NCBI RefSeq assembly: GCF_004123195.1
Contig: NZ_SDLI01000009.1
Location: 164,357-228,356, forward strand
DNA from: Ammoniphilus sp. CFH 90114
GTDB taxonomy: Bacteria > Bacillota > Bacilli > Aneurinibacillales > RAOX-1
Length of the DNA stretch: 64,000 nucleotides
Reading direction: 5' to 3'
Below the pieces are notes generated by a model. The model searched no databases. It saw nothing but the letters and a program-made list of their open reading frames with translations, and was not told the DNA's origin. A program made the translations under genes and the position numbers. Positions within the stretch are counted from its first letter, which is position 1. The number at the start of each line of letters is the position of its first letter. Shown here piece after piece: positions 46,088 through 54,856 of the stretch.

Positions 46088-46791
46088 ATCAAGTCCCCCT
46101 TTAACTCTAGGAATTCATCCTCAGTAACGGAGACAAAACGAACTTGATCACCTGCTTGCAATAAACTCGGCGAGGAATCTAAAGGCCGGAAGAGCTGGAG
46201 AGGAGTCTGTCCAATTAGTTGCCAGCCGCCTGGAGTTTCGATGGGATAGACCCCCGTTTGTTTCCCTGCAATTCCTACAGAGCCCGCAGGAATCGCTAAT
46301 CTAGGAGAAGGCCTCCTAGGAGCAGCAATCCTCTCAGACATCCCGCCGATATAAGGAAACCCTGGAGCAAACCCGATCATATACACCAGATACTCTCCTG
46401 ATGTATGAATTTCCACTACCTCTTCGGGAGTGAGTCCGTTGTGTTCGGCTACGAATTCCAAATCTGGACCAAACCTTCCACCATAGCATACAGGGATTTC
46501 CATCACACGGAAGTTCCCCCTCTCCTCCTCCTTCAGTTGATTCATGATGCTGTCCATAATGTCTGAAACCCGTTTATAAGCAGAGACTTGCTCATCATCT
46601 GCAAACTGAAGGGGATCATAGAAAACGGTTACTGTAGTAAAGGCGGGCACATACTCTACTAATCCCGTAAACGGCTGCTCGTCTAAAAATTTGGCTAACG
46701 CCTTCACTTTATTATGAGTTTCGAGATTAATGGAATCACCCAGTGCTACCACAAGGGCGGTTTCTCCGAGAGGATACACCTGATAATTCAA
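46084..46791 (-). CDS. pxpB: 5-oxoprolinase subunit B (KipI-like)
   Basis: 235 residues from a TTG start that overlaps the regulator stop by four bases, with GGGGGAG immediately ahead. The KipI family blocks YPLGETALVVALGDSI, VEYVPAFTTVTVFYDP, VCYGGRFGPDLEFVA, YMIGFAPGFPYIGGM and AGSVGIAGKQTGVYPIETPGGWQL are all present. It acts with PxpA and PxpC on 5-oxoproline. In B. subtilis the same protein blocks autophosphorylation of KinA, linking nitrogen state to sporulation; whether this copy does so is unknown. Confidence 0.95.
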   Translation of the reverse strand: MNYQVYPLGETALVVALGDSINLETHNKVKALAKFLDEQPFTGLVEYVPAFTTVTVFYDPLQFADDEQVSAYKRVSDIMDSIMNQLKEEERGNFRVMEIPVCYGGRFGPDLEFVAEHNGLTPEEVVEIHTSGEYLVYMIGFAPGFPYIGGMSERIAAPRRPSPRLAIPAGSVGIAGKQTGVYPIETPGGWQLIGQTPLQLFRPLDSSPSLLQAGDQVRFVSVTEDEFLELKGDLI

Positions 46792-47573
46792 TTTACTCCC
46801 CCCTTATCATTGCCTGCCTTATAACCTAGGGCAGTTGAAATTTCGCGTGCTGCTTCTTTAACCTTTTCAATACACTTCTGAAGATGTTCGTGATCCTGAA
46901 ATCTGACCTCTGGACCCACGACACTAAGACCTGCAACCAATTCTCCCATATGATTAAAAATCGGTGCACCTGCTGCGGAAGAATAGTTCTCAAGTTCAGA
47001 ATGGCTCACTGAATAGCCCCGATCCCGGCATTCCTTTAGCACTCTTCGAAGCTCTTCCTTGTCTACAATCGTATTCATCGCATAGGGCACAATCTCTACC
47101 TTATCGACATAACGATTCTGTTTCTCCTCTGGGAGATGAGCCAAAAGAATTCTCGGACAAGCCCCGCCATAAAGTGGGGCTCGCCGTCCAATCTGCGTAT
47201 AAACTCGAACCCGTTCTGATGTATCCACTTTCTCAATGTAAATGGCTTCATCCCCATCACGGACAACCAAGTTAACCGCTTCCCCTAACTCCTCCTTCAG
47301 ACGTTGCATTACGGGGAGGGCCACTTTCCTTATATCCAATCGCTCAGCTACAAGATGACCGAATTGTAAGAAGAGGAGTCCAAGACCGTATTTTCCCTGC
47401 TCATCCTTAGATAAAAAACCCATCTCCTCCAAGGAAAGTACCATGCGATGAGCGGATGTCTTAGGCAAATTCGTTTTCAATACAATTTCTTGTAAGCTGA
47501 GCCTCTCGTGATCAATAAACAAATTTAAAATTTGCATCGATTTTACAACTGTTTTATTTTGATTTTGGTTCAT
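46788..47573 (-). CDS. kipR: IclR-family transcriptional regulator (KipR-like)
   Basis: 261 residues from the ATG at 47573 with GAAGGAG seven bases upstream (a TTG six bases earlier is also in frame). N-terminal winged helix (VKSMQILNLFIDHERLSLQE and TNLPKTSAHRMVLSLEEMGF) and the C-terminal IclR effector domain (LVVRDGDEAIYIEKVDTSER, RAPLYGGACPRILLA, AGLSVVGPEVRF). KipR represses the kip operon in B. subtilis. Here it is the first gene of the operon, preceded by a 13-bp perfect dyad overlapping its leader, which points to autoregulation. Confidence 0.93.
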   Translation of the reverse strand: MNQNQNKTVVKSMQILNLFIDHERLSLQEIVLKTNLPKTSAHRMVLSLEEMGFLSKDEQGKYGLGLLFLQFGHLVAERLDIRKVALPVMQRLKEELGEAVNLVVRDGDEAIYIEKVDTSERVRVYTQIGRRAPLYGGACPRILLAHLPEEKQNRYVDKVEIVPYAMNTIVDKEELRRVLKECRDRGYSVSHSELENYSSAAGAPIFNHMGELVAGLSVVGPEVRFQDHEHLQKCIEKVKEAAREISTALGYKAGNDKGGVN

Positions 47574-47588
47574 AACCAAACTCCTTCG

Positions 47589-47624
47589 TTCCGATATTCG
47601 GAACTATAATTCCGAATATCGGTA
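47589..47624 (-). promoter_or_regulatory. Paired operator in front of the kipR-pxp operon
   Basis: CCGATATTCGGAA (47591-47603) and TTCCGAATATCGG (47610-47622) form a perfect 13-bp inverted repeat with a 6-base centre. Each arm is itself a TTCCGAnnnTCGGAA-like dyad (47589-47603 and 47610-47624), with centres 21 bases apart. It begins 16 bases upstream of the start codon, next to the ribosome-binding site, as expected for an IclR-type repressor site. Confidence 0.75.
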
Positions 47625-47726
47625 CTATATGATTAATTATAATTGTCTGAAAAGATAAATACAATAGCAACTTTTCCATTTCATTAAAAAATTGTGTAAG
47701 AAAATCTCCCAAAGATTCGTTGCAAG

Positions 47727-47766
47727 AAAAAAGGTCTTCGTGGAGCTTGAGCTTCACGAAAACCTC
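47727..47766 (-). terminator. Terminator of gatCAB
   Basis: On the minus strand GGTTTTCGTGAAGCT and AGCTCCACGAAGACC pair with two mismatches and are followed by TTTTTTCTT. Confidence 0.85.
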
Positions 47767-47773
47767 TTTATCC

Positions 47774-49204
47774 TTATTTATTCAACTCATCCTGCAACAT
47801 CTTATTTACCATTCCTGGATTCGCTTTCCCCTTCGTCGCCTTCATAACTTGTCCAACAAGGAAACCAATCGCTTGAGTTTTCCCTGCCTTGAAGTCTTCA
47901 ACGGACTGGGGATTGTTGGCTACAACCTCAGCAATAATGCCAGCAATAGCGCCTTCGTCACTAATTTGTACAAGGCCTTGCTCTTCCACGACTTGTGCAG
48001 GCTGCTTACCCGTCTCGATCATCTCTTTAAAAACGGTTTTAGCAATCTTCGAGCTGATGGTGCCCTTCTGGATTAAGTTGACCATCTCACCAAGACCAAC
48101 CGCTGTAATTTTAACATCCTTGAGTTCCAACTGAGCAGCGTTCAAGTATCCCATCAAGTCACCCATGATGTAATTGGATACAAGCTTGGCATCTGCTCCC
48201 GTATCCACTGCAGCTTGGAAGAAGTTGGAGATCTCCTTTGATGCCGTTAAGACACTCGCATCCGTTGCAGGCAATCCGTATGCTTGAACATAACGAGCCA
48301 TTCTTGCGTCGGGCAACTCAGGAATGGTGGATTTAATTTCTTCAATCCACTCTGAACTAATGTTCATCTTAATTAAGTCTGGATCTGGGAAGTACCTGTA
48401 ATCATGGGCTTCTTCCTTCCCGCGCATCGTGATCGTACGAGCATTCGCATCATCCCAACGGAGAGTTTCTTGTACAACCGTTCCCCCTTGGTCAAGAATC
48501 TCGGCTTGACGCTGTTGCTCGTACTCCAATCCACGTTGCACGTTACGGAAAGAGTTCATGTTCTTTAACTCGGCCTTCGTACCAAGCTTCTCTTGACCAT
48601 ATGGACGCAAGCTAATATTCGCATCACAACGAAGAGAACCCTGCTCCATTTTCACGTCGGATACCTCACAGTATTGGAGAATGGACTTTAGCTTTTCTAA
48701 GTAAGCACGAGCTTCTTCTGGCGTACGGATATCCGGTTCGGAGACGATCTCTACTAAAGGAACCCCTACACGGTTAAAGTCCACTAAGGAGGCATCTCCG
48801 TAGTCGGAGTGGACGAGCTTCCCTGCGTCCTCTTCAAGATGAAGACGAGTGATCCCAATCCGCTTGATTTCCCCATTCACTTCAATATCCAACCAACCAT
48901 TTTCTCCTACAGGCTGGTCATATTGAGAGATCTGGTAAGCCTTCGGCGAATCAGGATAAAAATAGTTCTTTCTATCAAACTTAGACTCTTGATTGATTGT
49001 GCAGTTTAAAGCTAGAGAAGCCTTAATCGCATATTCTAAGGCCGTCTTGTTGAGGACGGGAAGCACTCCCGGATGTCCTAAACAGATTGGGCAAGTATGC
49101 GTATTCGGCGGTGCCCCGAATTCCGTAGGACAACCGCAAAATATCTTCGATTCGGTGGAGAGTTCGGCATGAACTTCCAGTCCGATGACGGTTTCGTATT
49201 TCAT
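47774..49204 (-). CDS. gatB: Asp-tRNA(Asn)/Glu-tRNA(Gln) amidotransferase subunit B
   Basis: 476 residues from an ATG with GGGGGGAAA upstream. It opens [20 protein letters not shown] and contains the signature [40 protein letters not shown] and the zinc/tRNA-binding region, with a C-terminal YqeY-like tail domain ([20 protein letters not shown]). GatB binds misacylated tRNA and activates it with ATP, while GatA releases ammonia from glutamine. It lies 23 bases after gatA. Confidence 0.97.
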   Translation of the reverse strand: MKYETVIGLEVHAELSTESKIFCGCPTEFGAPPNTHTCPICLGHPGVLPVLNKTALEYAIKASLALNCTINQESKFDRKNYFYPDSPKAYQISQYDQPVGENGWLDIEVNGEIKRIGITRLHLEEDAGKLVHSDYGDASLVDFNRVGVPLVEIVSEPDIRTPEEARAYLEKLKSILQYCEVSDVKMEQGSLRCDANISLRPYGQEKLGTKAELKNMNSFRNVQRGLEYEQQRQAEILDQGGTVVQETLRWDDANARTITMRGKEEAHDYRYFPDPDLIKMNISSEWIEEIKSTIPELPDARMARYVQAYGLPATDASVLTASKEISNFFQAAVDTGADAKLVSNYIMGDLMGYLNAAQLELKDVKITAVGLGEMVNLIQKGTISSKIAKTVFKEMIETGKQPAQVVEEQGLVQISDEGAIAGIIAEVVANNPQSVEDFKAGKTQAIGFLVGQVMKATKGKANPGMVNKMLQDELNK

Positions 49205-49227
49205 CTTCCGTTTCCCCCCTTTACTGG

Positions 49228-50688
49228 TTATAGGCTAGGACGAGCCTTATGATGTTCTGTTTGCTGCTCATAAGCGTGAGCCACACGAAGTATCGTCGAT
49301 TCATCAAAGTGTTTACCCATAATCTGCAATCCTACAGGCATGCCATTACCCGCGAAACCGCAAGGAACACTAATGGCCGGTATTCCAGCCAAGCTAACCG
49401 GGATGGTGCAAATATCATTGAGATACATCGTTAATGGATCCGTGGTCTTCTCTCCGATTTTAAAAGCTGTCGTCGGAGCCGTAGGTCCAATAATGACGTC
49501 ATACTTCGCGAACAATTGATCGAAATCGTTTTTGATTAACGTTCTCACCTTTTGAGCCTTCTTATAATAAGCATCATAATATCCAGAACTTAACGCATAA
49601 GTCCCGAGCATAATTCGATGCTTCACTTCTATTCCAAAGCCGTGACTTCTCGTCTCTTTATACATCTCAATAAGGTTCGTAGTGTTATCGCTTCTCACAC
49701 CATATCTAACGCCATCATATCGCGCTAGATTAGAAGATGCCTCAGACGGCGCTAAGATATAATAGGTTGGCACAGCATATTCGGTATGCGGCAACGACAC
49801 TTCTTCGACAATGGCTCCCATTCCTTCTAATACTTTTATCGCTTCTAATACTTTCGCTTTAACGTCAGCATCAATGCCTTCGCCAATCAATTCTTTCGGA
49901 ATACCGACACGCAAACCTTTAACATCTCCCGTTAGAGCCGATACATAGTCTGGAACTTCCACTTCAGCAGACGTGGAATCATAAGGGTCATGAGCTGCGA
50001 TCGTAGAAAGAACGTACGCAGCATCTTCTACATTTTTCGTAATTGGGCCAATCGTATCGAGAGAAGAAGCATAAGAAACCAGACCGAACCTTGATACAAG
50101 TCCATAAGTCGGCTTCAAGCCAACCACACCGCAGAAAGCTGCAGGTTGTCGAATGGAGCCTCCTGTATCGGATCCCAAGGCAAAGTAAGCTTGTCCTGCA
50201 GCTACAGCCGCTGCTGATCCCCCACTTGATCCTCCCGGAACATACTCCGGATTCCATGGATTAAATGTCTTCTGAAAACCCGAATTCTCTGTCGAGCTCC
50301 CCATTCCGAATTCATCCATATTGGTTTTACCAATCATAATAGCTTCTGCCGCTCCAAGGCGATCCATAACGGAAGCATTATAAATCGGATCATAGTTGGA
50401 CAGAATTTTACTTCCTGCCGTCGTTCTTACTCGATCTGTTACAATATTATCCTTAATGGCTGCTGGCAAGCCAAATAGGAGACCCATTTCCTCTCCTTTA
50501 GCCACTTGTTCATCTAATTTTTTGGCCTTATTCCGCGCGCCTTCCTCATCTAGCGTAAGAAAAGCCTGAACACTCTTTTCTGTTTTCCCAATTCTCTCGA
50601 AGGAAGCCTCAACAAGCTCCGTCACGGATAGCTCCTTCTGGCTAATGGCATTATGTAATTCCATCATTTTCTTATCAAAAATAGACAT
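49228..50688 (-). CDS. gatA: Asp-tRNA(Asn)/Glu-tRNA(Gln) amidotransferase subunit A
   Basis: 486 residues from an ATG with GGGGGTGGGAG upstream. The amidase-signature Ser-cisSer-Lys triad is visible: Lys in [12 protein letters not shown], and the serines in [15 protein letters not shown] and [20 protein letters not shown]. It hydrolyses glutamine and feeds ammonia to GatB in the cytoplasm. It is 18 bases downstream of gatC in the canonical gatC-gatA-gatB order. Confidence 0.97.
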   Translation of the reverse strand: MSIFDKKMMELHNAISQKELSVTELVEASFERIGKTEKSVQAFLTLDEEGARNKAKKLDEQVAKGEEMGLLFGLPAAIKDNIVTDRVRTTAGSKILSNYDPIYNASVMDRLGAAEAIMIGKTNMDEFGMGSSTENSGFQKTFNPWNPEYVPGGSSGGSAAAVAAGQAYFALGSDTGGSIRQPAAFCGVVGLKPTYGLVSRFGLVSYASSLDTIGPITKNVEDAAYVLSTIAAHDPYDSTSAEVEVPDYVSALTGDVKGLRVGIPKELIGEGIDADVKAKVLEAIKVLEGMGAIVEEVSLPHTEYAVPTYYILAPSEASSNLARYDGVRYGVRSDNTTNLIEMYKETRSHGFGIEVKHRIMLGTYALSSGYYDAYYKKAQKVRTLIKNDFDQLFAKYDVIIGPTAPTTAFKIGEKTTDPLTMYLNDICTIPVSLAGIPAISVPCGFAGNGMPVGLQIMGKHFDESTILRVAHAYEQQTEHHKARPSL

Positions 50689-50706
50689 AACTCTCCCACC
50701 CCCTAG

Positions 50707-50997
50707 CTATTCCATTACTGCAGGGACCTTAAACTGACCCTCTTCATGATCCGGCGCATTCCGCAAAGCAACTTCCCGATCAATAGACGGACGTTCTTCG
50801 TCTTCACGCATGACATTGTATACGTCCAAAACATGACTTGTCGGTTGAACATTGTCCGTATCTAGTTCGTCTAGCTTTTCAAAAAAGTTGAGGATGGAAT
50901 TCATCTGCGATGTATATTTAACCGCCTCATCCTCCGTCAAGTTTAAGCGCGCCAGCTTGGCGACATGCTCGACTTGCTCACGAGATATCTCGCTCAT
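50707..50997 (-). CDS. gatC: Asp-tRNA(Asn)/Glu-tRNA(Gln) amidotransferase subunit C
   Basis: 96 residues from the ATG at 50997, five bases after GGAGGTGG; an in-frame ATG at 51012 lies inside that site and is rejected. SREQVEHVAKLARLNLTEDE at the N-terminus, a helical middle (INSILNFFEKLDELDTDNV) and the ending DHEEGQFKVPAVME are characteristic of GatC, which stabilises the GatA-GatB complex. Confidence 0.96.
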   Translation of the reverse strand: MSEISREQVEHVAKLARLNLTEDEAVKYTSQMNSILNFFEKLDELDTDNVQPTSHVLDVYNVMREDEERPSIDREVALRNAPDHEEGQFKVPAVME

Positions 50998-51044
50998 CCG
51001 CTCCACCTCCATGAAATCTAACCATAATTTAGATCATACCAAAT

Positions 51045-51079
51045 ATAAAAAGGCACCGCAATTACGTTTACGGTGCCTG
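51045..51079 (-). terminator. Terminator of the ybjQ-like gene
   Basis: GGCACCG and CGGTGCC (51052-51077) form a stem followed by five T residues on the minus strand. Confidence 0.8.
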
Positions 51080-51088
51080 CCAAGATCA

Positions 51089-51403
51089 TTATTTCACTTT
51101 CACGGCTGTTCCTGTAGCGATGACCATCATCATGCCGTCGCGAAGGGTTTCGAAATCCAAATCAACCCCGATTACGGCATTAGCACCCATCTTGGTCGCT
51201 CTTGCTTCCAATTCTTTTAGAGCCATATCTCTTCCCTCTGAAAGCTTACTCTCGTAAGCCCCACTGCGGCCCCCGATAATGTCCGTTATGCCTGCCAAGA
51301 AGTCACGAACCACATTTGCCCCAAGTATAACTTCACTAGATACTACCGAGATGTATTCCACAATTTCCTTATTTTGCAACGTGCTTGTCGTCGTCATTAA
51401 CAT
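51089..51403 (-). CDS. YbjQ family protein (UPF0145)
   Basis: 104 residues from an ATG with GGGGGAGG nine bases upstream. The family pattern is VEYISVVSSEVILGANVVRD, DIIGGRSGAYESKLSEGRDM and MGANAVIGVDLDFETL. YbjQ proteins form pentameric assemblies and are sometimes annotated as heavy-metal binding, but no ligand residues are evident here. Function is unknown. Monocistronic between tagO and gatC. Confidence 0.92.
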   Translation of the reverse strand: MLMTTTSTLQNKEIVEYISVVSSEVILGANVVRDFLAGITDIIGGRSGAYESKLSEGRDMALKELEARATKMGANAVIGVDLDFETLRDGMMMVIATGTAVKVK

Positions 51404-51469
51404 GATTTTATTCCTCCCCCATAGGTTATATACCTTTTACGCGCCAGATTATGGAAAGTTTCAGAACGT

Positions 51470-52423
51470 CTACCCGATATACAGAAATAATAACAAAGAA
51501 AGAATGGAGAAACCGATACCCATGGCATAAATCACCATGACGGCTTGTCTTTGAGTTAATCCATTGCTTAGTAGCCGGTGATGGACATGTCGGCGATCGG
51601 CTTTGTAAATGGGTGATCCAGCTCGAATTCGCGTTAAAATTACCTGAATCGTGTCAAACACGGGAACCCCTAAAGCTAATATAATGATAATAAATGTCGC
51701 TACGGTCGCACTTTTCATGGCTCCGTACAATGAAGTCACCCCAATGGTATAGCCAAGGAACATCGAACCAGCATCTCCTAGAAAAACTGACGCCGGATGA
51801 AAATTATGCTTTAAGAATGCCAAGCTTGCTCCAATAATGATAACCGCAAGAATCGCGACATCCTGTTGGCCACGCAAAATCGAAATCGTAAATAAAGTCA
51901 TCGAGGAAATCGCCGTAATTCCCCCAGCCAACCCGTCCATACCATCGAGAAAGTTAATCATGTTAATAAATCCAACAATCCAAAATACAGTAGCAAGCAG
52001 GGACAGCCATGCGGGGAAGACGTATAATCCCCCACCTGTCCAAAATTCACCTAAACCGAAGAACCGAATTCCTAATAGGTAAGCAAAGACCGCACTTCCC
52101 ACCTGTCCAATTAACTTCGGCCACGCTGGAAAATCTTTTCCTTGGGATTTAAACCAGTCGTCTACTAGCCCAAGTGAAAGAAGGATGAAGCCACCCCAAG
52201 CCAAGACAAAATGAAGCGATGTCGTCTCAAAGAAGAGAAATAAAGTGAGCATCGCACCTATGTAAATAGCAAGTCCACCTGATAAAGGAATGGGTGCGCG
52301 GTGAATCTTACGTGCGTTCGGCTGGTCCACAACCCCTAGTTGGATCGCTATCCGCTTGGTTACCGGAATTAACAGGTAAACAACGAAAAAAGCAAACAGG
52401 CCTACTACAAGAAAATAAACCAT
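51470..52423 (-). CDS. tagO: Undecaprenyl-phosphate GlcNAc-1-phosphate transferase (TagO/WecA type)
   Basis: 317 residues, about eleven membrane segments, ATG with AAAGGGCGG upstream. The MraY/WecA catalytic motifs are present: NARKIHRAPIPLSGGLAIY, LVDDWFKSQGKDFPAW (Asp pair), INMINFLDGMDGLAGGITA, FLGDAGSMFLGYTIG and KADRRHVHHRLLSNGLTQ, the His-rich loop that marks the WecA/TagO branch. It transfers GlcNAc-1-phosphate to undecaprenyl phosphate, the first step of wall teichoic acid or related polymer synthesis at the cytoplasmic membrane. No tag genes adjoin it. Confidence 0.92.
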   Translation of the reverse strand: MVYFLVVGLFAFFVVYLLIPVTKRIAIQLGVVDQPNARKIHRAPIPLSGGLAIYIGAMLTLFLFFETTSLHFVLAWGGFILLSLGLVDDWFKSQGKDFPAWPKLIGQVGSAVFAYLLGIRFFGLGEFWTGGGLYVFPAWLSLLATVFWIVGFINMINFLDGMDGLAGGITAISSMTLFTISILRGQQDVAILAVIIIGASLAFLKHNFHPASVFLGDAGSMFLGYTIGVTSLYGAMKSATVATFIIIILALGVPVFDTIQVILTRIRAGSPIYKADRRHVHHRLLSNGLTQRQAVMVIYAMGIGFSILSLLLFLYIG

Positions 52424-52477
52424 ATCTTACCGCCCTTTTAAATTTGCTATGTTACGTTAGTTTGACCTAAAAATGAA

Positions 52478-52521
52478 AAAAGAATCGCCGTGCCTCTTTT
52501 TGGAGACAAAAGCGATTCTTC
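52478..52521 (-). terminator. Terminator of the glutamate-semialdehyde dehydrogenase gene
   Basis: AAGAATCGC and GCGATTCTT form a 9-bp stem over a long loop, followed by TTTTTC on the minus strand. Confidence 0.75.
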
Positions 52522-52528
52522 TTTGATT

Positions 52529-54076
52529 TTAAAGAAGCTCTGAAGTCAACTTCGCTTGCGTGAACAATAATAGATAGTCTGGTCCTCCCGCTTTAGAATC
52601 CGTTCCTGACATATTAAAGCCTCCGAAGGGATGTACCCCTACAATTGCACCTGTACACTTGCGGTTAAAGTACAAGTTTCCAACGTGGAATTCTGTCCGC
52701 GCTTTTTCAAGATGAGCACGATTCCGAGAATAAACGGAACCTGTGAGACCATATTCAGTATTGTTTGCGATCTCCAAGGCATGATCAAAATCCCGAGCTT
52801 TAGTAAAAGCAACAACCGGCCCGAAGATCTCCTCTTGCATAATTCGCGCCTTCGGGTCTACATCTGCAAAGACTGTGGGCTGAATAAAATATCCAGTTTC
52901 ATCCCCTTTTGCCCCTCCGGTCATTAAACGCCCTTCTTGCTTGCCAATCTCAATATACTCCAGAATTTTATTATAGGCCCCCTCGTCTACAACAGGTCCC
53001 ATGAAGTTATGCATTTCCGCTGGATCTCCCATCTTAAGGCCCTTCGTGAGCTCAACCACTCTAGACAAGACTTCATCATAAACCTCTTCATGGATTACCG
53101 CTCGAGAGCAAGCGGAACACTTCTGGCCAGAGAACCCGAAGGCGGAAACCGTAATCCCGTGAGCAGCTAGCTCAAGATCAGCATCCCGATCCACAACAAT
53201 GGTATCCTTACCGCCCATCTCAGCAACCAATCGCTTGATCCACTTCTGGCCAGGAGCAAACTTCGCCGCCCGCTCATTTATTCGAAGTCCTACTTCTCTC
53301 GACCCCGTAAAGCTAATAAAACGAGTAAGAGGATGATCCACCAAATAGTCCCCTACCTCTGCTCCGCTTCCAGGAGTATAGTTCACAACGCCCTCCGGTA
53401 ATCCTGCATCCTCTAAGATTTCAAAGAATTTCGCAGCGATAACAGGGGTGGTGCTTGCAGGCTTAAGAACGACTGTATTCCCTGCGACGATGGCTGCTGT
53501 GGTCATCCCCACCATAATCGCCAGAGGGAAGTTCCAAGGCGGAATTACAACCCCGACACCAAGTGGGATATAGTACAACTCGTTATCTTCACCCGGCAGT
53601 CTGGTAAGCGGGTGACGCTCGCCAAGCTTCACCATTTGCCTAGCGTAGTACTCCATAAAATCGATTGCTTCCGCCGTATCTCCATCTGCTTCCGGCCAGG
53701 TTTTACCCGCTTCTTTTACCAGCCATGCTGAGAACTCATGCTTACGTCTCCTCATAATCGCAGCCGCTTTAAACAAGTATCTCGCTCGATGATCAGGGGG
53801 AACGGCTTTCCAGCTTTCGAAGGTGTGGGCAGCCGTCTGAATGGCCTTCTCCGCTAAATCACGGTCAGCTTTGGAAGCGGTTCCTATAACTTGGCTTTTG
53901 TTCGCCGGGTTGATGGATGTCATTTTAGTCTCTGTTTTTATTCTTTCTCCACCAATAATTAAGTCATAATGTTGACCAAGCTCACCCTCCACCTTTTGCA
54001 AAGCTTGCTCAAATTCTTTACGATTTCTTTCATCCGTAAAATCCGTAAACGGTTCAGGACGATAATCAATTAACAC
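52529..54076 (-). CDS. L-glutamate gamma-semialdehyde (P5C) dehydrogenase
   Basis: 515 residues from a GTG start with GGAGGG upstream. The N-terminal [20 protein letters not shown] is typical of the RocA/PruA type. The cofactor region [12 protein letters not shown] and the [14 protein letters not shown] turn precede [14 protein letters not shown]. The catalytic Cys is in [13 protein letters not shown] and the Glu in MGGKD/AEMGG context. It oxidises glutamate semialdehyde (from proline or arginine) to glutamate with NAD+. It completes the pathway begun by the proline dehydrogenase at 16799. Single-gene unit. Confidence 0.95.
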   Translation of the reverse strand: MLIDYRPEPFTDFTDERNRKEFEQALQKVEGELGQHYDLIIGGERIKTETKMTSINPANKSQVIGTASKADRDLAEKAIQTAAHTFESWKAVPPDHRARYLFKAAAIMRRRKHEFSAWLVKEAGKTWPEADGDTAEAIDFMEYYARQMVKLGERHPLTRLPGEDNELYYIPLGVGVVIPPWNFPLAIMVGMTTAAIVAGNTVVLKPASTTPVIAAKFFEILEDAGLPEGVVNYTPGSGAEVGDYLVDHPLTRFISFTGSREVGLRINERAAKFAPGQKWIKRLVAEMGGKDTIVVDRDADLELAAHGITVSAFGFSGQKCSACSRAVIHEEVYDEVLSRVVELTKGLKMGDPAEMHNFMGPVVDEGAYNKILEYIEIGKQEGRLMTGGAKGDETGYFIQPTVFADVDPKARIMQEEIFGPVVAFTKARDFDHALEIANNTEYGLTGSVYSRNRAHLEKARTEFHVGNLYFNRKCTGAIVGVHPFGGFNMSGTDSKAGGPDYLLLFTQAKLTSELL

Positions 54077-54143
54077 GGGTCATTCCCTCCTTCAATCAGT
54101 TACTCATAGATTGCCCAATGAAGGAGAGAAATGTGTAAAGGGC

Positions 54144-54731
54144 CTAAACCTCCTTTAACACCCTCTCTAATTTATCTTTCACTCCCGACCATTCACGGTC
54201 AAGAATGCTAAAGTAGACTGTATCTCGAAAGTACCCATCACGCAGAATACGATGATTGCGCAGCTTTCCTTCATACTGAGCTCCCAAACGGGCTATCGCT
54301 GTACAAGAACGCTCATTCCGAGAATCGGCCTTTAACTGAACTCGAATCGCACCACACTCCTCAAAGGCATGACGTAGAAGAAGATACTTACACTCCGAAT
54401 TCACTCTAGTCCTCCAGAAAGAAGGATTGATCCATGTCCACCCAATCTCGAGCCCTCGGTTGGCAGATACAATTTCTAGATAACGAGTACTGCCTGCGAT
54501 TTGATCCGACTCCTTATCTATAATTGTGAAAACGACGGATTGACCTGCCTCTTGTTCCGCTATCGCTTCCCGAATGAAAATCTCTGCACTCTCCCTCGAG
54601 TTCACAGGATAAGGCATGTAAGGCCAAATCTCTGGTGCTTGGCCAGCCTTTATTAATCCCTCGATATGGATAGGACTAATGGGTACTAGCTTGACTCGCC
54701 TTCCTTCTAAGGTAATAGGTTCAACTTTCAT
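54144..54731 (-). CDS. GNAT acetyltransferase, RimJ/RimL-like
   Basis: 195 residues from the ATG at 54731, which places the family opening EPITLEGRRVKLVPISPIHI at the N-terminus; GAGGGAG lies upstream, and a longer frame to 54776 is disfavoured. DQIAGSTRYLEIVSANRGLE, IGWTWINPSFWRTRVNSECK, YLLLRHAFEECGAIRVQLKA and DSRNERSCTAIARLGAQYEG follow the RimJ/RimL layout for N-terminal or small-molecule acetylation. It is transcribed divergently from the MocR-type regulator, which often controls such a neighbour. Substrate is unknown. Confidence 0.9.
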   Translation of the reverse strand: MKVEPITLEGRRVKLVPISPIHIEGLIKAGQAPEIWPYMPYPVNSRESAEIFIREAIAEQEAGQSVVFTIIDKESDQIAGSTRYLEIVSANRGLEIGWTWINPSFWRTRVNSECKYLLLRHAFEECGAIRVQLKADSRNERSCTAIARLGAQYEGKLRNHRILRDGYFRDTVYFSILDREWSGVKDKLERVLKEV

Positions 54732-54789
54732 ATCTAACACTCTCCCTCTATCCAAAAAGACTTCTACTTTCATCATGTTAGAAGAATTA

Positions 54790-54818
54790 TTGACAGATAA
54801 AAAGGTCCATTTTATCCT
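54790..54818 (+). promoter_or_regulatory. Putative sigma-A promoter of the mocR-type gene
   Basis: TTGACA (54790-54795) and TATCCT (54813-54818) with a 17-base spacer. The spacer contains GGTCCATTT and, 26 bases on, GACCAATT, so a GGTC/GACC inverted pair overlaps the promoter and might be the regulator's own site. Confidence 0.45.
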
Positions 54819-54856
54819 TGTTTTTATAGACCAATTATGGTGAAGGAGTTTAATAG

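Noticed and set aside
47554..47757. 67-codon minus-strand frame upstream of kipR
   Set aside because: It runs through the dyad operator and kipR leader and has no ribosome site or recognisable product.
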